DNA of 64,000 nucleotides from Janthinobacterium psychrotolerans (GCF_001677885.1 NZ_LOCQ01000059.1:124001-188000), one strand, 5' to 3'. Shown: positions 26,913 through 37,664, numbered from the stretch's first letter. Notes: generated by a model not told the origin, from the sequence alone. Numbers and translations: made by a program.

Positions 26913-27878
26913 TCAGGCCGCCTTGGCCGACTGTCCGACATCGACATTGGCCAGCATGTCGGCCACCATCTGCTCGATGCCGATCTGCGCGGTCCAGCCC
27001 CATTCCGCATGGGCCGTGCTGTCGTCCAGGCTTTGCGGCCAGCTGTCGGCAATCGCCTGGCGGCTGTCGGGCTTGTAGCCGATCCTGAAGTCGGCAACCT
27101 TGGCGCTGATCGCAGCGGCCAGCTGCTCGGGGTTGAACGACACGCCGGCCACATTGTACGAGGAGCGGATCTTGATCGATTCCGCCGGCGCGTCCATCAG
27201 TTCGATGGTGGCGCGGATAGCGTCGGGCATGTAAATCATCGGCAAGGTGGTGGCCGCATTGAGGAAGCAGTCATAACGCTCGCCGCGCAGGGCCGCATGG
27301 AAAATCGCGATGGCGTAATCGGTGGTGCCGCCGCCCGGAGGCGACTTGTAGCTGATGATGCCCGGGTAGCGGATGCTGCGCACGTCGACGCCGTATTTGG
27401 CATGGTAGTACTCGCACAGGCGCTCGCCGGCCAGTTTGCTGATGCCGTACATCGAAGTCGGGTCCATCACCGTCATCTGCGGCGTGTTGACCGGCGGCGT
27501 ATTCGGACCGAAGGCGGCGATCGACGAGGGCCAGAAGATGCGCAGCGGTTTGCCCGCCTCGCCGCGCTCGCGCGCCAGCTCCAGGATATTGAGCAGGCCA
27601 TCCATGTTCAGGCTCCAGGCCTTCAATGGCGCCGCTTCGCCGGTGGCCGACAGCATGGCCGCCAGCTGGTACACCTGGGTGATGTCTTCATTGGCGATGA
27701 TGGCTGCCAGGCCGTCCTTGTCGAGCACGTTCAGCTGCGCATAGCGCTTCGCTTCGTAGACGTTGTTGGCGCCGATATCGCCGGCGATGACGTTGTCCGC
27801 GCCATGCCGCTGCGCCAGGGCGCCGACCAGTTCACTGCCGATCTGGCCGTTTGCGCCTATGACTAAAATGCGTTCCAT
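26913..27878 (-). CDS. L-threonine 3-dehydrogenase, epimerase-like (SDR) type
   Basis: A 321-residue extended short-chain dehydrogenase that oxidises threonine to 2-amino-3-ketobutyrate with NAD+. It has ILVIGANGQIGSELVGAL at the N-terminus, FWPSSIAAFGP with the catalytic serine and TSMYGISKLAGE with the Tyr-Lys pair. AGGA precedes the ATG at good spacing. It lies 20 bp after kbl in the same operon, and that pairing supports threonine dehydrogenase over a sugar epimerase. Confidence 0.9.
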   Translation of the reverse strand: MERILVIGANGQIGSELVGALAQRHGADNVIAGDIGANNVYEAKRYAQLNVLDKDGLAAIIANEDITQVYQLAAMLSATGEAAPLKAWSLNMDGLLNILELARERGEAGKPLRIFWPSSIAAFGPNTPPVNTPQMTVMDPTSMYGISKLAGERLCEYYHAKYGVDVRSIRYPGIISYKSPPGGGTTDYAIAIFHAALRGERYDCFLNAATTLPMIYMPDAIRATIELMDAPAESIKIRSSYNVAGVSFNPEQLAAAISAKVADFRIGYKPDSRQAIADSWPQSLDDSTAHAEWGWTAQIGIEQMVADMLANVDVGQSAKAA

Positions 27879-27898
27879 GCTGGTTTCCTGATTTCTTG

Positions 27899-29131
27899 TT
27901 ATTGATTGGTCGTGGTGTCGGTGGTCTTGATCAGGCCCAGTTCCTTGCCGGCCTGCTCGAAGGCGGCCAGCACGGTGACCAGCTGCTCGCGGCTATGCGC
28001 GGCCGACAATTGCACGCGCACGCGCGCCTGGCCCATCGGCACAACCGGATAGAAAAAGCCCGTCACCAGCACGCCCAGCTCATACAGGCGGGCGGCGAAT
28101 TGCTGCGCCACCGGCGCGTCGAACAGCATCACGGGTACGACGGGATGGGTGCCCGGCTTGATGGTAAAGCCGATGCGCTCGATCTCGCTGCGGAAGAACG
28201 CCGTGTTCTCGTGCAGGCGGTCGCGCAGTTCGGTCGACCTGGCCAGGCGCTCCAATACCGACAGCGAGGCGCCGGCGATCGATGGCGCCAGCGTGTTCGA
28301 GAACAGATACGGGCGCGACTTCTGGCGCAAGGTGTCGATCACTTCCTTGCGCGCCGAGGTAAAGCCGCCCATGGCGCCGCCCAGGGCCTTGCCCAGGGTA
28401 CCGGTGATGATGTCGATGCGGCCCATCACATTGTGGTGTTCGTGCGTGCCGCGGCCAGTGGCGCCCATAAAGCCCGAGGCGTGGCATTCGTCGATCATCA
28501 CCAGCGCATCGTACTGGTCGGCCAGGTCGCAGATCTTGTCGAGCTGGGCGATCGTGCCGTCCATCGAGAACACGCCGTCGGTGACGATCACCTTGTGGCG
28601 CTTGCCGGCGGCCACGGCGGCCTGCAGCTGCACTTCAAGGTCGGCCATGTCGTTATGCAGGTAGCGGTAGCGGCCGGCCTTGCACAGGCGGATGCCGTCG
28701 ATGATGGAGGCGTGGTTCAGCGCGTCGGAGATGATGGCGTCGTTTTCGTCGAACAGCGGCTCGAACACGCCGCCGTTGGCGTCGAACGCGGCCGCGTACA
28801 AAATCGTGTCTTCGGTGCCGAGAAAGCCGGAGATCGCCTGCTCCAGTTGCTTGTGCACGGTTTGCGTGCCGCAGATAAAGCGCACCGACGACAGGCCGTA
28901 GCCGTATTTTTCAGTGGCGTCGATCGACGCCTGCTGCGTCTGCAGGTCACCCGACAGGCCCAGGTAGTTATTGGCACACATATTGATCAGGGTGCGGCCA
29001 TCGTCGCACACCACTTCAGCCCCCTGGCGCGAGGCGATCACGCGCTCGTTCTTGTACAAGCCCTGCTGGCGCAGTTGATCGAGGTTCTGTTGCAGACCGC
29101 TGAAAAAGGTGTTCTTCGCTTGCTCGCTCAT
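27899..29131 (-). CDS. kbl: glycine C-acetyltransferase (2-amino-3-ketobutyrate CoA ligase)
   Basis: A 410-residue PLP enzyme (E. coli 398) that splits 2-amino-3-ketobutyrate with CoA into glycine and acetyl-CoA. It shows INMCANNYLGLSGD, the aspartate in VMIDECHASGFMGATGRGT and the PLP-lysine region DIITGTLGKALGGAMGG. The ATG at 29131 has AAGGA five to six bases upstream. It is the first gene of kbl-tdh and divergent from an XRE-cupin regulator. Confidence 0.95.
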   Translation of the reverse strand: MSEQAKNTFFSGLQQNLDQLRQQGLYKNERVIASRQGAEVVCDDGRTLINMCANNYLGLSGDLQTQQASIDATEKYGYGLSSVRFICGTQTVHKQLEQAISGFLGTEDTILYAAAFDANGGVFEPLFDENDAIISDALNHASIIDGIRLCKAGRYRYLHNDMADLEVQLQAAVAAGKRHKVIVTDGVFSMDGTIAQLDKICDLADQYDALVMIDECHASGFMGATGRGTHEHHNVMGRIDIITGTLGKALGGAMGGFTSARKEVIDTLRQKSRPYLFSNTLAPSIAGASLSVLERLARSTELRDRLHENTAFFRSEIERIGFTIKPGTHPVVPVMLFDAPVAQQFAARLYELGVLVTGFFYPVVPMGQARVRVQLSAAHSREQLVTVLAAFEQAGKELGLIKTTDTTTNQ

Positions 29132-29270
29132 GATGATCCTTGTGTCCGTGTTGGGTTGTCGCCATAGCGGAAAAGCCGCCGCTTGACCGGTGTGCGCCGC
29201 ATGCTGTACCGTGGGGCGCTGTTCGGAGTGCAGTGTACAGTTTAACGCTTTTCCCGAGCCACTTCCGAAA

Positions 29271-29304
29271 TCCACTATGTCGAACTGAAATTCAATATAG
29301 TGGA
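29271..29304. promoter_or_regulatory. inverted-repeat operator candidate between kbl and the XRE-cupin gene
   Basis: TCCACTAT (29271-29278) and ATAGTGGA (29297-29304) are perfect 8-bp arms 18 bp apart, in the 212-bp divergent gap. Placement suggests binding by the adjacent regulator, controlling both directions. Confidence 0.5.
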
Positions 29305-29343
29305 TATTACCCAAGCCGATTGAACTTTGCAAGCCAACTGCCG

Positions 29344-29919
29344 ATGAAAACCAGTGTTTCGACCAATTCTCCGCCCGAAGTCGGCGCCACCTTGCAACGG
29401 CTGCGCCTGGCGCGCGGCCTGACACTGGAGGATTTGTCGCGCATCGCGGGGGTCTCGAAGTCCATGCTGTCGCAGATCGAACGCGAAAAAGCCAACCCCA
29501 CCATCGCCATTACCTGGCGCCTGGCCAATGCGCTGGGCGTGCAGATCGGCGAATTGCTGTCCAGCGCGGAAAAAGCCGTGGAAACCATCCGCGTCACCGA
29601 CGCCCACGAGACCCCTACCCTGCCCGGCGACCATGCCGGCTATGTGCTGCGCATCCTGGGGCCGATGGAACTGGCCGGCAAATACGAATGGTATGAGGTG
29701 ACCCTGGCGCCGGGCGGCGAGCTGGCCTCGCAGCCGCACGACCCGGGCACCACCGAGCACCTGACTGTACTGCACGGCAACCTGGAACTGGAAGTGGGGA
29801 CGGCGAAGAAAAAGGTCAAGAACGGCGGCACGGCGCGCTATCCGGCCGACTTGCCGCATACCATCCGCAACCTGGGCAAGACCGAAGGCAAGGCATTATT
29901 GGTGGTGATCCACCGATAG
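29344..29919 (+). CDS. XRE-family transcriptional regulator with cupin domain
   Basis: A 191-residue regulator. The N-terminal helix-turn-helix (residues ~12-66) shows LQRLRLARGLTLEDLSRIAG and SKSMLSQIEREKANPTIAIT. The C-terminal cupin (~110-190) shows LAPGGELASQPHDPGTTEHL and HTIRNLGKTEGKALLVV and probably senses a small ligand. The ATG at 29344 is the conserved start. It is divergent from kbl-tdh, with an inverted repeat between, so it likely controls threonine or serine breakdown. Confidence 0.9.
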   Translation: MKTSVSTNSPPEVGATLQRLRLARGLTLEDLSRIAGVSKSMLSQIEREKANPTIAITWRLANALGVQIGELLSSAEKAVETIRVTDAHETPTLPGDHAGYVLRILGPMELAGKYEWYEVTLAPGGELASQPHDPGTTEHLTVLHGNLELEVGTAKKKVKNGGTARYPADLPHTIRNLGKTEGKALLVVIHR

Positions 29920-30010
29920 TTGCTTGTCAGCAGTGTGCAATATGCTGTTACGTCCATGCTAAGATTTTGGAACAGACAAGATTTCCACTGTCCCTCATGG
30001 AGCCATCACA

Positions 30011-30937
30011 ATGACGATTTCCGAAAGTACCACCCTCTTCCACAAGAAAAAGGTCGTCCAGTACGATCCTGATATCGCGCTGCAACCTGGGCAGGATATC
30101 GTCTACCGCCTGTCACTCGACTATGACGACAAACGCAAGATGCCGGACCTGATTGCCGGCTTCCTGGAAAAAGCCGACAAGCATGCGCTCGAGGCGCTGA
30201 TCATCGGCATGTGGGGCGATCCGTACGAAGCAGGTGCCGATGAAGTGATCGCCGCGCTGGCCAGCCACGCGCCGCAGCTGCCCAACGTGCGCGCCCTGTT
30301 TATCGGCGACATGACGTATGAGGAATGCGAGATTTCGTGGATCGTGCAAGGCAGCTACAAGCCACTGCTGGACGCGTTCCCGCAGCTCGAAGAGCTGCGC
30401 ATCCGTGGCGGCAATGAATTGAGCCTCGATGCGTTCGCGCACCAGAACCTGCGCAAGTTCACCATCGAGTCCGGTGGCCTGGACCAGAAAATCGCCCAGG
30501 CACTGAGCCAATCGAGCATGCCGAAGCTGGAACACCTGGAACTGTGGCTGGGCACCGACGACTACGGTTTTTCCGGCGACGTGGCGCTGTACCGGAAGGT
30601 GCTGGCGCAGCTGGCCACGCCGACCCTGCGCTACCTGGGCCTGCGCGATGCGCATATCGCCGACGAGCTGGCTGCCTGGCTGGCCAACGAGCCGCTGCTG
30701 GCGACCGTCGAAACACTGGATCTGTCACTGGGCACCTTGGGCGACATCGGCGCCGAAGCACTGCTGCAAGGCACGCAGTTGGGCAATCTGAAGCGCATCG
30801 ACCTGTCGCACCACTACATCTCGGAGGCGAACCAGGAAAAACTCAGGGCGCTGCCCTTCGAGGTGGTGCTGGACGATCCGCAGGAAGACGACGAGGACGA
30901 CGGCGAAGTCTATCGCTACGTGGCCGTCGGCGAGTAA
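30011..30937 (+). CDS. STM4015 family protein (leucine-rich repeat)
   Basis: A 308-residue soluble protein with leucine-rich repeats from about residue 115 on (FPQLEELRIRGGNELSLDAF, MPKLEHLELWLGTDDYGFS, TLRYLGLRDAHI, VETLDLSLGTLGDIG, LKRIDLSHHYIS). The N-terminus opens STTLFHKKKVVQYDP. The C-terminus is an acidic linker (DDPQEDDEDDGE) followed by VYRYVAVGE. GGAG lies before the ATG. It is the first gene of a five-gene set matching the conserved STM4015 to STM4011 families, whose function is not known. It may be scaffold or substrate for the others; that is inference. Confidence 0.88.
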   Translation: MTISESTTLFHKKKVVQYDPDIALQPGQDIVYRLSLDYDDKRKMPDLIAGFLEKADKHALEALIIGMWGDPYEAGADEVIAALASHAPQLPNVRALFIGDMTYEECEISWIVQGSYKPLLDAFPQLEELRIRGGNELSLDAFAHQNLRKFTIESGGLDQKIAQALSQSSMPKLEHLELWLGTDDYGFSGDVALYRKVLAQLATPTLRYLGLRDAHIADELAAWLANEPLLATVETLDLSLGTLGDIGAEALLQGTQLGNLKRIDLSHHYISEANQEKLRALPFEVVLDDPQEDDEDDGEVYRYVAVGE

Positions 30938-30943
30938 GTGCCG

Positions 30944-32020
30944 ATGATATTGCTGGCCACCAAAGGCAGCAAGCGCGTGCGCCTGCTGCAGGCGGCGCGT
31001 GCGCAGCGTGACCTGCCGCCAGCGCGTGTGCTCGAATGGCGCGACTGGCTGGCCGAACCGGCCTTGCTCGACGCGGCCCTGAAAACCCCATGCCTGTTCA
31101 AGATCGAGCCGCCTGGCGACGATGCGCTGGCGCAGCTGCAGCTGCTGCACGACGGCTGCCGCCTGCTCGAGCGCGCACCGGTGAGAGCGCCCGAACATGG
31201 CGAACTGCTGGCCATGGACGCCTGGTTTGCCGGCTTTTCCGCCGCCATGCGGCGCCTGTCGATCCGGCTCGCCGCCCTGCCGCAGGCGCGCGTCGTCAAC
31301 GCCCCCTCAGAGATCACCCTGATGACCGACAAGCTGGCCTGCCAGGGCCACCTGGCCGGACACGGCGCGGCGATCCCCGCGCTGCTGGGACGTATCGACA
31401 GCTACGATCATTTGCAATCGCTGCTGCAGCAGCACGATCTTGACCGGGTCTACCTGAAACCGCGCTATGGCTCCTCCGCCTCGGGCGTGGTGGCCTACCG
31501 CAGGAACAGGAGCGGGCGCCAGCAGGCGACCACGTCGGCCAGCATCGTCCACACAAATGGCGAAACCCGGCTGTTCAATGTCAAGCGCATGGTGCGCCAT
31601 GAAAGCGCCGCCGAGATCGCCACACTGGTCGACGCGCTGGCGGCGCAGGAACTGTATGCGGAAGCCTGGCTGGCCAAGCCGCGCTGCGGCGACAGCCATT
31701 ACGACCTGCGCGTGGTGGCCATCGCCGGCCAGCCCGCGCACCGGGTGGCGCGCCTGGGCAGGCAGATGATGACCAATCTGCACCTCGACAATCGGCGCGG
31801 TGACGCCGCGACGCTATTGAACGAGGCCGACATGGCCGCGCTGGACGCCACCGTGCTGCAGGCGGCGCGCGCCTTTCCCGCCAGCGGCGTGGCCGGCTAC
31901 GACCTGGTGGTGCGCCGGGGCCAGGCGCATGTGCTCGAAGCGAACGCCTTTGGCGACCTGCTGCCTGGCTTGCTGTGGCGCGGCCTGGACACCTATGGAT
32001 GGCATATGCGCGATGCCTGA
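30944..32020 (+). CDS. STM4014 family protein (ATP-grasp-like)
   Basis: A 358-residue protein with an ATP-grasp-like layout. It has TLMTDKLACQGHLAGHG, the lysine/Gly-rich loop VYLKPRYGSSASGVVAYRR (~residue 165), AEAWLAKPRCGDSHYDLRVV and a C-terminal DLVVRRGQAHVLEANAFGDL with the Mg-binding Glu-Ala-Asn. ATP-grasp enzymes join a carboxylate to an amine or thiol, so it may form an amide or peptide bond. The ATG at 30944 is chosen; GTG 30938 directly after the preceding stop is possible. It is the second gene of the cassette. Confidence 0.85.
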   Translation: MILLATKGSKRVRLLQAARAQRDLPPARVLEWRDWLAEPALLDAALKTPCLFKIEPPGDDALAQLQLLHDGCRLLERAPVRAPEHGELLAMDAWFAGFSAAMRRLSIRLAALPQARVVNAPSEITLMTDKLACQGHLAGHGAAIPALLGRIDSYDHLQSLLQQHDLDRVYLKPRYGSSASGVVAYRRNRSGRQQATTSASIVHTNGETRLFNVKRMVRHESAAEIATLVDALAAQELYAEAWLAKPRCGDSHYDLRVVAIAGQPAHRVARLGRQMMTNLHLDNRRGDAATLLNEADMAALDATVLQAARAFPASGVAGYDLVVRRGQAHVLEANAFGDLLPGLLWRGLDTYGWHMRDA

Positions 32021-32852
32021 AGCCGCCATTCCCGACATGAACCTTGTCGTGGGCAGCCACGATATCGTCTTCATTACCCTCGACACCTTGCGCCACGATG
32101 TGGCGCAGGCCCTGTTCGAGGCGGGCGAACTGCCGGTGCTGGGGCGCTACTTGCCGGCCACCGGCTGGGAGCGCCGTCACTCGCCCGCCACCTTTACCTA
32201 TGCGGCGCACCAGGCCTTCTTTGCCGGCTTTTTGCCCACGCCAGCGTTGCCAGGCCGCCATCCACGCCTGTTCGCCAGCGCTTTTGCCGGCAGCGAGACG
32301 ACCTCGCCGCGCACCTTTGCTTTTGACGAGGCGAGCATTCCCGCAGCCATGGCCGTGCGCGGCTACCGCACCATCTGCATCGGCGGCGTCGGCTTTTTTA
32401 ACAAACAGACCGCCTTGGGCCGCGTGCTGCCGGCGCTGTTCCAGGAAAGCCACTGGAGACCGGCCATGGGCGTGGCCGGGCGCCATTCGACCGAGCAACA
32501 GGTGGCGCTGGCGACCCGCCTGCTGGCCGAAAACGAGCAGCGCACCTTTTTGTTCATCAACGTGGCCGCTCTGCACACACCGAACCGCGCCTACCTGCCC
32601 GGCTGCCGCGTTGATAACATCGACAGCCACGCGGCGGCGCTGCGCTATGTCGACGGCGCCCTGGCGCCGCTGTTCGCCGCCTGCGCCGCGCGCGCGCCGA
32701 CCTTTGCCATCGTCTGCTCGGACCACGGCAGCGCCTATGGCGAAGACGGTTATCGCGGCCACCGCGTGGCGCACGACAGCGTCTGGAACGTGCCGTATGC
32801 GCATTTTTTTATTGACTCTTCACACCAGCATTCCCAGGGAGCCGCACCGTGA
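32013..32852 (+). CDS. STM4013/SEN3800 family sulfatase-like hydrolase
   Basis: A 279-residue alkaline-phosphatase-superfamily-like protein. It shows IVFITLDTLRHD with the metal-binding aspartate (~residue 21), HSPATFTYAAHQAFFAGF at the usual nucleophile position (no CxPxR sulfatase cysteine), LFINVAALHTP, and CSDHGSAYGEDGYRGHRVAH with Asp and His metal ligands. It is shorter than true sulfatases and may act on a phosphate ester. The start overlaps the STM4014 stop by eight bases; ATG 32037 is an alternative. Confidence 0.82.
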   Translation: MPEAAIPDMNLVVGSHDIVFITLDTLRHDVAQALFEAGELPVLGRYLPATGWERRHSPATFTYAAHQAFFAGFLPTPALPGRHPRLFASAFAGSETTSPRTFAFDEASIPAAMAVRGYRTICIGGVGFFNKQTALGRVLPALFQESHWRPAMGVAGRHSTEQQVALATRLLAENEQRTFLFINVAALHTPNRAYLPGCRVDNIDSHAAALRYVDGALAPLFAACAARAPTFAIVCSDHGSAYGEDGYRGHRVAHDSVWNVPYAHFFIDSSHQHSQGAAP

Positions 32853-34228
32853 ATCCATCCGAACAGCCGGGCACCCTGGCGCAGCGCATGCGCCACACGC
32901 CCTACCAGGCCTACTCCTATTCCTACCCGCACAAGGCTGCCTACCGCACGCTGGCCCAAGCCACGCCGCTGGCGCCGATCTGGGCGCGGCAGGACCGCTG
33001 CGCCCTGTTTGCCTACATCCATATCCCGTTCTGCGAAATGCGCTGCGGCTTTTGCAATCTGTTCGCCATGGCGCGGCCCAGCGCCGAAATGGTCGAGCGC
33101 TATGTGCAGCAGGTGCTGGTGCAGATGCGCGCCATGGACGGCGTGCTGGGCGAGCGGCGCTTTGCCCGCTTCGCGCTCGGTGGCGGCACGCCGACCTATC
33201 TGTCGGCGGCGCAGCTCGACACCCTGCTGTGCGGCGCGCGCGATATTCTCGGCATCGATTTGCAGGCCACGCCGGCCGGCATCGAAGCCTCGCCCGAAAC
33301 CATCACGGCCGAACGGCTGGCTGTCTGCCGCGCGCACGGCATCGACCGGGTCAGCCTGGGCATCCAGAGCTTTGCCGCCGGCGAGATGCGCGCGCTGGCG
33401 CGGCCGCAGCAGAACGCCACCGTACGCCAGGCCATCGCCCTGATACGCGAGGCAGGTTTTCCGACCCTGAATCTGGACCTGATCTACGGCATCGCCGGCC
33501 AGACGGTGGCCAGCCTGCTGGCCTCGATCGACAGCGCGCTGGCGTTCCGGCCCGAGGAGATCTATCTGTATCCGCTGTACGTGCGTGAGCAAACAGGCCT
33601 GGGCAAGATCGCGCGCCGCCAGGGCGCCGATACCCTGAACCCCATCATGCTGGCGCGCGACGGCGACAGCCGCCTGACGTTGTACGCGGCCGCGCGCGAC
33701 CATCTGCGCGCACAGGGCTATGTGCAGGTCTCGATGCGCATGTTCCGCGCGCCGCATGCACCCACCGATGCCGGCCCGTCCTACTGCTGCCAGAACGACG
33801 GCATGGTGGGCCTCGGCGCGGGCGCCCGCTCGTACACCTCGCGCCTGCATTATTCGAGCGAGTACGCGGTGGCGCGCACCGAGACGATCGGCATTATCGA
33901 CAACTACCTGGCGCTGGACGAAGCGCGCTTCGCGCAGGCCGAACACGGCTATCAACTGGGGGACGAGGACCAGCGGCGCCGCTACGTGATCCAGTCGCTG
34001 CTAACCGATCCGGGCCTCGATCTTGACGCCTACACGGGCCGTTTTGGCAGCGACTGCCTGGCGGACCTGCCGCAGCTGGCCGAGCTGTTTGCGCTGGAAC
34101 TGGTCACGCAAGACGGGCCGCTGCTGCGCCTCAATGACCAGGGCTATGCCTACGCCGACACCATCGGCCCCTGGCTGGCGTCGAACACGGTGCGCGCGCT
34201 GATGGCCGAAAGCGGCCAGGCGTGCTGA
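32849..34228 (+). CDS. STM4012 family radical SAM protein
   Basis: A 459-residue HemW-like radical SAM enzyme. The cluster motif CxxxCxxC is C62, C66, C69 in AYIHIPFCEMRCGFCNLF. A GGGTPTYL motif follows, then SLGIQSFAAGEMRALARPQ and a C-terminal HemW-type region. It starts with GTG overlapping the previous stop as GTGA, with AGGGAG eight bases upstream. It resembles coproporphyrinogen oxidase-like proteins, but its place in the cassette argues for a different substrate. Confidence 0.88.
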   Translation: MNPSEQPGTLAQRMRHTPYQAYSYSYPHKAAYRTLAQATPLAPIWARQDRCALFAYIHIPFCEMRCGFCNLFAMARPSAEMVERYVQQVLVQMRAMDGVLGERRFARFALGGGTPTYLSAAQLDTLLCGARDILGIDLQATPAGIEASPETITAERLAVCRAHGIDRVSLGIQSFAAGEMRALARPQQNATVRQAIALIREAGFPTLNLDLIYGIAGQTVASLLASIDSALAFRPEEIYLYPLYVREQTGLGKIARRQGADTLNPIMLARDGDSRLTLYAAARDHLRAQGYVQVSMRMFRAPHAPTDAGPSYCCQNDGMVGLGAGARSYTSRLHYSSEYAVARTETIGIIDNYLALDEARFAQAEHGYQLGDEDQRRRYVIQSLLTDPGLDLDAYTGRFGSDCLADLPQLAELFALELVTQDGPLLRLNDQGYAYADTIGPWLASNTVRALMAESGQAC

Positions 34229-35091
34229 CGGCGCCGCAAACCATGCTGTCGCTGCTGTACCGGGGCACCCTGGCCAGCTGCAACTACGCCTGCGGCTACT
34301 GCCCGTTCGCCAAGAAGCAGGACAGCCGCGCCGCGCTGGCGCGCGATGCGCGCGAAGTCGTGCGCTTCACGAACTGGGTGGCGCGGCAGACGCGCCCCAT
34401 CGGCGTGCTGTTTACGCCGTGGGGCGAAGCGCTGGTGCGCCGTCATTACCGCTGCGCCATGCAGGCGCTGGCCGCCCTGCCTCATGTACGGCAGGTGGCG
34501 CTGCAGACCAACCTGGCCGGCCCCCTGAAATGGCTCGATGGCATGGCGGGCCTGGAAAAGATCGGTTTATGGTGCACCTTCCATCCCGGCCAGACGACGA
34601 TCGCGCGCTTTTTGGAGCGCTGCGCGCACCTCGACGCCATGGGCGTGCGCTATTCGGTCGGCGTGGTGGCGCTGCATGAACACTATGGCGCCATCGAAGC
34701 GCTGCGCGCGGCGCTGCCTGGCCACGTTTATCTGTGGCTGAACGCCTACGACCGGCGCGGTCCCGGCTATTACGCTGCCGATGACCTGCTCTGGCTCGAC
34801 AAGATCGACCCGTGGTTCGCGCAAAGCCGCCGTCCTGTCCCGTCACGCGGCAAGGGCTGCTTCGCGGGCGAGGCGGCGCTGTCGGTCGACGGCGACGGCG
34901 AACTGACGCGCTGCCATTTTTTGCCAGAGCGGCTGGGGAATCTGTACGAAGATGATCTGGCGGACATGCTGCAGGAACGCAGCTGCCCGCGCTTCAAGTG
35001 CGACTGCTATATCGGCTATGCGCAGCGCAAGGACTTGCCGTTTCAGACGGAGTTTGGGGAGGGGGTATTGGCCAGGATTGCGTCCGTGTGA
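34222..35091 (+). CDS. STM4011 family radical SAM protein
   Basis: A 289-residue radical SAM enzyme. C20, C24 and C27 in LASCNYACGYCPFAKK bind the SAM cluster. A C-terminal SPASM-like region carries GKGCFAGEAALSVDGDGELT, then RCHF, CPRFKCDCYIGYA, cysteines that may bind a second cluster as in peptide-modifying enzymes. The GTG start overlaps the STM4012 stop by seven bases, so the two are coupled. It is the last gene of the cassette and is followed by REP-like hairpins. Confidence 0.87.
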   Translation: MLTAPQTMLSLLYRGTLASCNYACGYCPFAKKQDSRAALARDAREVVRFTNWVARQTRPIGVLFTPWGEALVRRHYRCAMQALAALPHVRQVALQTNLAGPLKWLDGMAGLEKIGLWCTFHPGQTTIARFLERCAHLDAMGVRYSVGVVALHEHYGAIEALRAALPGHVYLWLNAYDRRGPGYYAADDLLWLDKIDPWFAQSRRPVPSRGKGCFAGEAALSVDGDGELTRCHFLPERLGNLYEDDLADMLQERSCPRFKCDCYIGYAQRKDLPFQTEFGEGVLARIASV

Positions 35092-35109
35092 CAGTGTGAC
35101 GGTATGACG

Positions 35110-35150
35110 GTAGGTCGGCTTAGCGCGCAAGCGCGTAAGCCGACGCCACC
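35110..35150 (+). repeat. REP-like hairpin, X-type copy
   Basis: GTAGGTCGGCTTAGCGC and GCGCGTAAGCCGACGCCACC fold into a stem around GCAA. Same architecture as 50822-50860 and 19432-19462, with compensatory stem changes (GGCTTA/TAAGCC here). Confidence 0.7.
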
Positions 35151-35159
35151 TGCGGCGTT

Positions 35160-35189
35160 AATCAACGTCAATCAACGTCAATCAACGCC
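35160..35189. repeat. three tandem 10-bp repeats between the REP hairpins
   Basis: AATCAACGTC occurs twice and AATCAACGCC once, head to tail. It forms the spacer between the X-type and Y-type hairpins. Confidence 0.8.
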
Positions 35190-35239
35190 AACAATGTTGT
35201 CGGATTACGCGGGGCTGCGCCCCGCTAATCCGACCTACC
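35190..35239 (-). repeat. REP-like hairpin, Y-type copy in inverted orientation
   Basis: AACAATGTTGTCGGATTACGC pairs with GCTAATCCGACCTAC around a GGGGCTGCGCCCC core. Read on the minus strand it begins GGTAGGTCGGATTAGC like the X copy, so X and Y are opposite copies. It lies just downstream of the prolyl oligopeptidase stop. Confidence 0.7.
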
Positions 35240-35243
35240 CTGC

Positions 35244-37430
<2,187 letters not shown>

Positions 37431-37664
37431 GGATGGATGTCTCATTGTTGGATGTCTAAGAAGGGAAGCTGCGTGGCTGCCCATGTTGACTTTCGCCAAC
37501 GTAAATCATAGCGCGTATCGCCACTTTTAATGCACAGTTATCCTGGCCATTCTCCATCTTTTATTTGGGTATTTCATCAAGCCGTCATAAAACATATTTA
37601 CTATAGACAACATGATCATGGCCCGTCCGGTGGCCATGCCACTCTCCACGCACCACCTTCCGCC

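Noticed and set aside
26913-27878. UDP-glucose 4-epimerase
   Set aside because: The fold is shared, but the gene is 20 bp after kbl and the sequence fits epimerase-like threonine dehydrogenases.
31929-32012. N-terminal extension of the STM4013 protein
   Set aside because: It overlaps the STM4014 C-terminus, is Cys/Pro-rich and unlike the family; starts at 32013 or 32037 are more sensible.
32849-34228. HemW or oxygen-independent coproporphyrinogen oxidase
   Set aside because: The N-terminal motif is HemW-like, but the gene overlaps members of the STM401x cassette, which fits the STM4012 family better.
35160-35189. Three direct repeats considered as a CRISPR fragment
   Set aside because: Units are 10 bp without spacers and no cas genes are present; it is the spacer of a REP pair.
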